A stretch of 13,980 bases of DNA from contig OV299793.1 of the NCBI GenBank assembly GCA_923184405.1, forward strand, positions 1,835,498 to 1,849,477, written 5' to 3'. The notes under the pieces were generated by a model. It was not told the origin of the DNA, did not search any database, and saw nothing but the letters and a program-made list of their open reading frames with translations. This document shows, piece after piece, positions 7,551 through 13,980 of the stretch (its first letter is position 1; each line of letters opens with the position of its first letter). This DNA is from Neisseria meningitidis (GTDB taxonomy: Bacteria; Pseudomonadota; Gammaproteobacteria; Burkholderiales; Neisseriaceae). Both the position numbers and the translations under genes were made by a program.

Positions 7551-8645
7551 ATTATTCACCACAGCTACCTCAGCCGCATTCGCCGCAGTATTCACATCGC
7601 CGCCGTTGAGTGCCGCCACGCTGCCCGCAATAATCTTCGAGTAACTGATAACTTTATGCTTTTCTGCATCGCTGAGTGTAGCAGGGTTTCTGCCGCCAAG
7701 TATGGATTCAGCTACGATTTCCCCAACTGCTGCGCCAATTGCCCCATCTTTACATTTTCCCTGTACCAGTCCGCTAACACAACCCGCCAAAGCGTGGGCG
7801 AACTGTTTGGCAACATAATCGTCGCTGAAGGTTGTTTTGATTTTGCTGGCGGCTTCCTTGGAAGCTATTAACCAATGCTCCCAATGCGGCATTGCCTAAG
7901 TTGTCTTTCAAGCTGCCGCCGTTAACGACGGTATTGATACCAGCTGAGATACCTGCATTGCTGAGGTTGGTGGCCAATCTGCATCCAAGGCTGGCAATGG
8001 TTTGATTGCCCGTACTGCTGAACAGTTCGGTTCTTACCTTGCTGTTCAATTGGGCAATATCTGCTCCCATCCGGTTTAATGCACCCGCCGTCAGTGCGGA
8101 AGTAACAATCCGATTGACCGTATCACTGGTGCCGAGATCTTTTAATGCTTTGCCTACATCGCCTTTATTATTGATGATGGCTACAGCCGCTTGGCTATAC
8201 AAGGAGGCTAAAGCTGCAGTTTGCATGGCAGCTGCAGTAGAAACAGTGGTAGTTGCTGCCGCTGTCGTTGTTGCAGCTGCGGCTGTACTACTTCCTGCGG
8301 CAGTTACGCTACCCGCCGCAGCCGCTCCGCATCCATAAGTTAGAGCGGTTACAATAATCACCACAATCGCTGCACTTACTCCGGTCAAGCTTTCCTGTTT
8401 ATAGTCCCATTTGTCGTAGGCCAGCTGCACCTGTTTCCAATCGACGTTCTTGGCCGTCTGAAGCTGTTTCAGGTAGGCGTATTCGGGCTGTTTGGCCAGC
8501 TTTTCGATTTCGGTTTTCAGATTGCCTTTGGGGATGTCGATAATGGAGCCGCCGGGAGCAGAGAGCTTGGGCACAACGCGGTCGGTGAAGCTCGGCAGGA
8601 GCCGCGGAGCTTCAAACAAGGGGGGCTTAACACTCAAGCGTCTGT
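7551..8645 (-). CDS. DUF637 plus pre-toxin region of silent TpsA-type cassette 2
   Basis: This is the best-preserved stretch of the window. On the minus strand it begins LLPSFTDRVVPKLSAPGG, then IIDIPKGNLKTEIEKLAKQ, QLQTAKNVDWKQVQLAYDKW, a hydrophobic Ala/Thr-rich segment (VVIIVTALTYGCGAAAAG...), INNKGDVGKALKDLG, NLSNAGISAGINTVVNGG and LGALVNSFQG. After a one-base deletion near 7870 it continues KIKTTFSDDYVAKQFAHAL, KCKDGAIGAAVGEIVAES, SYSKIIAGSVAALNGGDVN and AANAAEVAVVNNAL. The VENN motif is VVNN here (7551-7562). This corresponds to DUF637 followed by the pre-toxin domain in meningococcal TpsA. It has no signal peptide, TPS domain or ribosome site, so it is a silent cassette that can act by recombining into tpsA. 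An uptake sequence lies in the QTAK codons (8453-8462). Confidence 0.85.
8453..8462 (+). promoter_or_regulatory. DNA uptake sequence inside cassette 2 coding region
   Basis: GCCGTCTGAA, intact. On the coding strand it encodes part of LQTAK. The same site is conserved at 11119-11128 in the expressed copy. Confidence 0.85.
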
Positions 8646-8805
8646 ACAGCATACAGAGAATCTGAATATTTAATTGCATAACAAATGCCGTCTGAAAAAT
8701 TGTGAGCTTTTCAGACGGCATTGAGCCGTAAATCATGGAACGCATGAGTGCTGGCGCACACACGCTACACGTGGATTTTAGGGTTCATGCAGGCTACGAC
8801 TTGTT
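8645..8805 (-). repeat. Inter-cassette boundary repeat, copy 2
   Basis: Counterpart of 5920-6075. It joins the end of the EndoU immunity gene to the start of cassette 2 homology and contains the uptake-sequence hairpin at 8685-8721. The repeated boundary suggests that cassettes were duplicated as units. Confidence 0.6.
8685..8721. terminator. Paired DNA uptake sequence hairpin
   Basis: ATGCCGTCTGAAAA (from 8685) pairs with TTTTCAGACGGCAT (to 8721) around a short loop. Both arms are intact 12-base AT-type uptake sequences. It is about 85 bases beyond the stop at 8805 in minus direction and likely terminates the tpsA/immunity transcript. Confidence 0.85.
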
Positions 8806-9315
8806 TATTTAAATTCATCACGTTTCATTGGAATGGTTAAAGGGGTTTTTAATAAAAATTGTGAATTATCGTTATAAAAAGCACATCCACATTGAGTACA
8901 GAGATACACTGTTTCATGCGTATTTTGTTCTTCTAAATTTTACATTTCACCCCATTCTCCAGTAAGGACAGACTCTTTCAATATGTTCAATAAATAAATA
9001 TTCTAAAATATCTCTAATATATTGTACAAAGTAATGAAATTTAAAATTTCCTGATGATATTTTACGATAAATATTGTTTTTGAGATAAATAATTTCCCTC
9101 TCTATTCAATATAGATTTTTCAACCGGATAGTCATCAGGATTCATTTCGATATATTTACTAAAGTCATAACCTAAAATTTTAAATTTATCAATGACAATA
9201 TCGTTTGATAACCATGAAATCAAAACTTTCAATAAATCAAATGAGGTAGAGTTATGATTTAAATGGCTTAAAGCATCATTTAATTCTAAAATATATTTTT
9301 TTCAAAGTTACTCAT
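8805..9315 (-). CDS. Candidate immunity protein for the EndoU toxin
   Basis: It starts at ATG 9315, 6 bases after the toxin stop codon (9322-9324), within the TAACTAAAT junction. No strong Shine-Dalgarno is visible beyond AAAGGA inside the toxin end, so translational coupling is likely. The protein begins MSNFEKNIF, then, after a one-base loss in a T run near 9300, reads LELNDALSHLNHNSTSFDL, LKVLISWLSNDIVIDKFK, ILGYDFSKYIEMNPDDYPV and KSILNREGNYLS. Further frames give IYRKISSGNFKFHYFVQYI and RDILEYLFIEHIE, and finally NLEEQNTHETVYLCTQCG and LLKTPLTIPMKRDEFK before TAA (8805-8807). The CTQCGC pair of cysteines may be a small metal-binding end. It is AT-rich relative to the cassette regions, as is common for such immunity genes. 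I do not recognise the family. It could also be two short genes, with a break near 8945. Confidence 0.6.
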
Positions 9316-9321
9316 ATTTAG

Positions 9322-10195
9322 TTAGTTTCCTTTTACTGGGTATGTAGTAATCAAATTTCCTGACTTATCTGTAAATACTTTAATTGTAGTTGTGGGTTGT
9401 CCACCTTCTTTAATAGAAGTAGTACCAATAACTTTTCCTACATCGACAGTCCGCATATATTGGCCATCAGGAGTCATCGATACGGGAGAAGAAACTACTT
9501 TATTACTTTGAAGTATAACCTTTAATTCATTTGGGGAGATGGTAAAAACTGAACGGTTATTCGCAATAGGCCTATGGAAGTGCCCCTCAAGAACATGCTC
9601 AAAGCCAGCAGATACCGCTTGTCCCGTTTGTCTCATTGGTGTATATCGAGTAGTACTATTCGCTATATTAATTCGTGTATTTGCAACACCTACAGTTGTC
9701 CAGTCTTGTAGTAAGCCATCAAGTTCTTTAACCGTAAAGGGTTGGTATATCCTGCTTGGCAGCCTTAGCTTTCGAAAACGCTAAGAAATGAACTTTTCAT
9801 GCGATGCAAATACTGTTACCGCATACTTGGCGATTACCGTGCACGCTTCATCAGCCTGAGTGACCATGCCTGAAAAACCAGCAGGATAATCATACAGGTA
9901 CTGATAGCTGATTTACCAGCTATACCGATCAGCTGAACTCTACAACCTGCAGCTTATAAATCCCATAGCTCTTGGTAATCACGATACTAAACTGTGATGC
10001 CATTACGGACAATGCTTAGATCAAATGCCAGCATCCTTATCCTGCGGGCATTTAGTGCTATCAAACCTCCCGCTACACACACGCATTGAATACGTCCCAG
10101 AGATTCTGGTACAGTGAGGTCTTAGTCGTTGGCTTCTAAAGAACATCCTTATTTCTGCCTTCATTTGGTAGGGGCCCAGTAGAAATTCAGAAGCA
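9322..10195 (-). CDS. C-terminal toxin of TpsA: EndoU-type RNase
   Basis: From 10195 to 9754 the minus strand carries a noisy copy of the toxin linker of cassette 2, ending AKAAKQ. From 9753 a new toxin follows: TVKELDGLLQDWTTVGVAN, TRINIANSTTRYTPMRQTG, then in one open frame SAGFEHVLEGHFHRPIANN, RSVFTISPNELKVILQSN, TPDGQYMRTVDVGKVIGT, TIKVFTDKSGNLITTYPVKG, N and TAA (9322-9324). This fits bacterial EndoU nucleases: two His residues in FEHVLEGHF, the central VDVGKVIGT strand with Lys, and the C-terminal TTYP. Family members cut RNA, including in meningococcal MafB and some CdiA toxins, and act in the cytoplasm of the target cell. An immunity gene starts 6 bases on. The linker portion is frame-broken, but the EndoU core (about 104 residues) is clean. 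Confidence 0.78.
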
Positions 10196-11158
10196 GGTTA
10201 TTCAGTCCACAGCTACCTCAGCCGCATTCGCCGCAGTATCCTAAATCGCCGCAGTTCGAGTGCCACCACACTGCCCGCAATAAGAGACGAGTAACTGATA
10301 ACTTTATGATTCTCTGCATCGTTGACTGTAGTAGGCTTTGCTGCAACCAAGTAGTCAATTCAGCAATAGATGTGGTCAAGTGCCGCAAAAAATCGCACAA
10401 TCTGTACAGTTGCCCTGGACCAGTCCGCTAGATCACAATCAGCCAAAGCGTAATGCAGAACTGTTTGGCAACATAATCGTCGCTCAACGTTGTTTTGATT
10501 TTGCTGGCGGCTTCCCCTCAGAAGCTATTAACCAATACTCCCAATGCGGCATTGCCTAAGTTGTTTTCGCTGATGCCGTTAACGGCGAAATTGATACCAG
10601 CTGAGATACCTGCATTGCTGAGGTTGGTGGCCATCTGCCTCCAAGGTAAGCAGAAGATTTCGATTGTTCGTACTGGCTGAACAGTTCGGTTCTTACTCTT
10701 GCTGTTCAATTGGGAGCAACACCGAACCGAACGAAGTACAATGCACCCGCCGTCAGTGCGAAGCAATAATCTGTTTAACGTATCACTGGTGCCGAGATTT
10801 TAATGCTTTGGCCTACATCGCCTTTATTATTGATGATGGCTACAGCTGCTTCTCTGGCTATACAAGGAGGCTAGCTGCGGTTTGTCATGACAGCTGCAGT
10901 AGAAACAGTGAAGCTGCTGCCGCTGTCGTTGTTGCAGCTGCGGATGTACTACTTCCTGCGGCAGTTACGCTACCCGCCGCAGCCGCTCCGTATCCATAAG
11001 TTAGAGCGCCCACAATAATCACTCACAATCGCTGCAACCGGATCCGATCAAGCCTCTCCTGTTTATAGTCCCATTTGTCGTAGTGCCAGCTGCACCTGTT
11101 TCCCAATCGACGTTCTTGGCCGTCTGAAGCTGTTTCAGGTAGGCGTATTCGGGCTGTC
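10196..11158 (-). CDS. tpsA: DUF637 plus pre-toxin region of TpsA (expressed copy)
   Basis: It aligns with cassette 2 (7551-8500) throughout but carries many small indels. Recognisable pieces are YLKQLQTAKNVDW near 11130-11090, the Ala-rich stretch near 10980-10900 and INNKGDVG near 10830. Further on are NLSNAGISAGIN at about 10620-10590, GNAALGVLVNSF at about 10560-10520, and ANAAEVAV just before 10205. The VENN position is scrambled here (GTGGACTGAATAACC at about 10210-10197). At 10500-10520 it keeps GGGGAAGCCGCC, which shows the base lost in cassette 2. It connects the beta-helix repeats upstream to the EndoU toxin, as in known TpsA proteins. An uptake sequence sits at 11119-11128. Confidence 0.72.
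11119..11128 (+). promoter_or_regulatory. DNA uptake sequence inside tpsA coding region
   Basis: GCCGTCTGAA in the codons for LQTAK, at the same place as 8453-8462 in cassette 2. Confidence 0.85.
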
Positions 11159-11170
11159 AGCAATACGTAA
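11159..11170. other. Second internal adapter-like 12-mer
   Basis: AGCAATACGTAA again matches the right-end adapter in the same orientation. Compared with cassette 2 (about 8492-8520) it replaces, rather than interrupts, coding bases of the conserved region: the flanks continue in register. That points to an artefact of basecalling or consensus, not to a joined molecule. Confidence 0.5.
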
Positions 11171-13948
11171 TCAACCAGCGGTTCACAGGATTGCCTTCGG
11201 AATGTCGACGATATAGGCCACGCCGGGAGTGCGGACAGTACGGGCGCAACGGACTTGCGAAACTCGGCACCGTAAGGTTTCGATGTTACTGCCCCGTCCC
11301 GCCTGTTTTTGCCATAGAGTAGATTTGCTGCTGCCTGGTTTCTGTGTGGATGCTGCTTTTGATCCCTCTGAGGATAATCTTGGCATCTGCCTGTGCCTGC
11401 TCGCCTACGCCTGGTATGTTAAAGAAGTTGCGCCACCCAGTGTGGTTTCAAACTGCGTGCCCCTTGCAGTTTGGTATCCCAGTCTGATTGAGGTTGGCTG
11501 ATTCTGCAACTACCTCGAGGGTGCTGGTTTTCATGACTTGGGTGGTGTCGTGTTTGGCTGTAGCTGATGCCGAGAATCTGCCTTTTTGCCGTCAGTTTGT
11601 CGTAGTTGAGTCACGCATAGAGGTCAATTTCCGCCCGGCTTGATGTTAATGGGTTGCCTTTGGGCATCGAATGCGGTATAAACATGTTGCCACCCAGATT
11701 TGATGTCGATGCCTTGGGATGCGCTGAGGTTTACTGCGTCGGGCTTATGTTTTGTGTCTTCTTTTGACTTTGGTAATGTGTTTGGTGGTTGCGCCCATTT
11801 GCTTAGTTTTGTGAAGGCGGCGTTCTAAGGTATAGAGTCGCCCTGCCTGGCGTAATAGGATTGGTCGCCGTAGGATCAGTAGTTTGATTTTGCCGTTTTC
11901 AGCTTCGATGTCGCCGCACTCAGACTGATGGTCGCTCATTGGCATTTGCGCAGAGAGGGTAACACCGTTTTTCCCAGCCCTCGATGGCTCGCCAAACGGC
12001 ATACGCATTTATCGCCGCCTTGCTGACCATATTCAAAAGCATCACCACACCTGCTGATGTCAATGGCTGATTGAAGTCGACCTTTGCAGTTCCTTCTGCG
12101 GCTGGTGCAGGTAAAAATCCTGCAGCTTGATATTTGCCTGTTGCGGCAGCAACTGGAGCCCTGATACGGATACCACCCGGCAGCGAGCAGTTTGATATTT
12201 TGACCGCTAAGGGTGCTAATTTTGGTTTTCGTGACCACTACCCGGTTGGGAAACTGTTAAAAGGCTTGTTGTAACAATTGTTTACGTTCAAGCAACGCTT
12301 TACTGGGGATTGAGTTCTGCCAGTTTCATCAGCAGCATTTATCTCGCTGTAAACCACGTAACTGGCCTCACTATCACTGAATACTTGTCACGCCTCTTAT
12401 ATTTACGCCTCAACATTTGTGGAAGATCCAGTTTTTACGATATTTAGGATCAGTTCGTTAACTTACTAAGCTCCTGCTCTACATCAGTAAGTTGGGTTAG
12501 TGGATATTGTGTTTATCTGTTTTCACTGATATAAACGTATTCTAATACTGTTTAGTGAATATTCCTCAGTTGCCACTAAAGCCAAATCTTTCCTGCGGCA
12601 ATATTTGCTGCATCAATATCCACCTCTCCCGCCACAACCCGATATTGCCTTTACGAAACGCTGGCTGTTTGCGCACCGGATTGCCGTTATTTCCTGTTCG
12701 CACTGATTTGGAATGCTGCTGTGGTTCACGGCCAAATCACCTGCAGAAACGATACGGTTACCGGTTCAACGGTTAAAGGGTTATCAATACCGCCCGATTC
12801 TATCGACACAATATACCGCATAGTGGTTTCAGTTCGCTGAACGCATAGCAGCCGTATCTTGGGCTTCCCCAATCGATATAGCCCCGTTTGATGCCTCTGC
12901 CAGCTTTGATGTTTATCGCGCCACCGCGCAGGGTAGTATTGTCCAAACCTGTACTGCGCTGCTGTTCAATGACAATACACCATCTGCCGCCAAAGTACTT
13001 TACTGTTTTGCTGGTCGTTTTGTAAAATGGACTGCTGTCTTTCCTACTTTTACCCTGTGCACTGATACTCATATGACGACGGAATGAGCATCGTTGATTA
13101 AGCGTCATATGACCATGATTTGTATTAATCAGTATTGTGACCGAATTGAGCTTGCTGTTACTAATGGTTAAGTTTGATCCGCATCCACTTTCAGTGATGC
13201 GCGGCATCTGTAGGTGTACATCCTGCACCACCATGCTGCCTTTATTGCTGTCTAAGCTGATATGACCGCTGTTAACGGTGCCGCTGTCAAATCTAATTGA
13301 CCTCCGCAACCAGTTTCACATCGCCTGCAGAAGCATAAATATCGGTATTGTCCATTTTCAGACGGCCTTTACCGACTGAACCAGCATTAATGTCTCCTTC
13401 CGCACCAAGGTATTTAGACCGTTGAAATCAAACATTGCTGTTGGCAAGAAAGAGATACAGTCCAACTTCGGCAACAGCAGTCAGACCACGAAATAATATT
13501 GCCTTGAAGTGCTGCTGTATCAATATTCTGACTGGCATTTATCCAACTCTGATTCAAGCTGATGCTGCCTTTAGTCGCGCCCATCTGCACATTAATGCTA
13601 CTGGATTGCAGGATTACTTTGACGCACACCCAAGCTACCTGCCTGAATATCCGGGACTTTTCTGCAGTCAAGGTGTTACTGCTGCTACTGGATGAGGGCG
13701 GTAAGGTCTGCCCTCAGGCTGATACTTTGTGTTGATAAGTCTTTATCGGCATTCAAATCCGTATCCTACCTGCATGAATATGCCAGATTCGCCGGATGCA
13801 TTCAGATTGGAGGCTTTTGCCTGAATGTCGCCATCAGCCATCAGTACCACCTGCTTTCCGCCTTTAATGTTACTCGCTGTTGTTCAAAACGGATGTTGGA
13901 GGCAACGGTCGAGGTTTCTAAAGAAAGCGCTCGTCTGATTCAATGCGC
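11171..13948 (-). CDS. tpsA: TpsA haemagglutinin/FHA-like beta-helix region (partial, frame-broken)
   Basis: This is the secreted stalk of a two-partner-secretion protein, exported by a TpsB pore. The N-terminus, signal peptide and TPS domain lie beyond the right end. Minus-strand fragments in order are STVASNIRFE, GGKQVVLMADGDIQAKAS, NLNASGESG, SINVQMGATKGSISLNQSW and INASQNIDTAALQG. Next come GRLKMDNTDIYASAGDVKL, VNSGHISLDSNKGSMVVQD, LTISNSKLNSVTI, LDNTTLRGGAINIKAG, VSAGDLAVNHS and VDIDAANIAAGKDLALVAT. Then follow TLSGQNIKLLAAG and DIEAENGKIKLL. The segment after that carries ERRLHKTKQMGATTKHITK, AVNLSASQGIDIKSGG and TTQVMKTSTLEVVAES, then IILEGIKSSIHTETRQQQ, just before the DUF637 region. 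Repeated short strands rich in N, G, S and A with regular DI/NI turns are typical of FHA-type helices. Dozens of frame changes occur, most likely read errors. Confidence 0.8.
13357..13366 (-). promoter_or_regulatory. DNA uptake sequence within the beta-helix region
   Basis: TTCAGACGGC on the plus strand, that is GCCGTCTGAA on the coding strand, in codons for GRLKM. Confidence 0.8.
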
Positions 13949-13980
13949 AGTCAGCAATACGTAACTGAACGAAGCACAAC
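13949..13980 (-). other. Sequencing adapter at right end (Oxford Nanopore type)
   Basis: Bases 13953-13974 contain GCAATACGTAACTGAACGA, the bottom strand of the ligation adapter, and 13949-13974 is the exact inverted copy of 5-30. It marks the end of the sequenced molecule. Confidence 0.93.

Noticed and set aside
8006..8338. Plus-strand 110-residue hydrophobic Ala/Val-rich open frame that looks like a membrane protein
   Set aside because: It is the antisense of the Ala/Thr-rich DUF637 segment of cassette 2. There is no ribosome site, and the minus-strand frame has clear homology to the other copies.
10664..10999. Plus-strand 111-residue open frame in the tpsA pre-toxin region
   Set aside because: Antisense shadow of the same DUF637 segment in the expressed copy.
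5..13974. Terminal inverted repeats suggesting that the whole window is a transposon or linear replicon
   Set aside because: The repeat is the nanopore ligation adapter at each end of a read.

Overview
The window reads as a piece of a Neisseria genome, most like N. meningitidis or a close commensal relative. Neisserial DNA uptake sequences (GCCGTCTGAA) occur singly and as hairpin pairs, and the coding content matches the meningococcal two-partner-secretion island. Nearly all coding is on the minus strand. The sequence is very error-rich: protein similarity continues across many frame changes and stop codons, as in an uncorrected long read. Both ends carry a 26-nt perfect inverted repeat (5-30 and 13949-13974), 22 nt of which I recognise as the Oxford Nanopore ligation adapter. 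I therefore treat most frameshifts as read errors rather than true pseudogenes.

In minus-strand transcription order: (1) 13948 to 9322 is the 3' part of a tpsA-type haemagglutinin/contact-dependent toxin gene, with FHA-like beta-helix repeats, then a DUF637 plus pre-toxin region, then a C-terminal EndoU-type RNase. (2) 9315 to 8805 is its likely immunity gene. (3) About 8645 to 6661 is a promoterless cassette (tpsC type) repeating the DUF637/pre-toxin region and ending in a different, unassigned toxin tip, followed by a small acidic immunity candidate (6642-6273). (4) Inverted repeats and an uptake-sequence hairpin (6118-6272). (5) About 5960 to 4811 is a heavily damaged third cassette with an orphan toxin fragment. 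(6) About 4486 to 3188 is a fourth cassette with a VENN motif and a PD-(D/E)XK nuclease-like toxin, followed 21 bases later by an Imm49-like immunity gene (3166-2236) and a terminator hairpin (2175-2204).

Below 2040 lie the terminal part of an IS5-family element (about 1838-2037, plus strand), an A-rich stretch of about 1.4 kb with no credible gene and a degenerate direct repeat, and the tail of a peptidase-type (bacteriocin-export-like) ABC transporter ATPase (31-265, minus) cut by the read start.

Together this is a toxin/immunity switching array. One expressed tpsA supplies the secretion and beta-helix parts. Downstream silent cassettes share the DUF637/pre-toxin region as recombination homology and carry alternative toxin tips, each with a cognate immunity gene. 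The general system is known in meningococci. The less familiar parts are the second and third toxin tips and their immunity partners.
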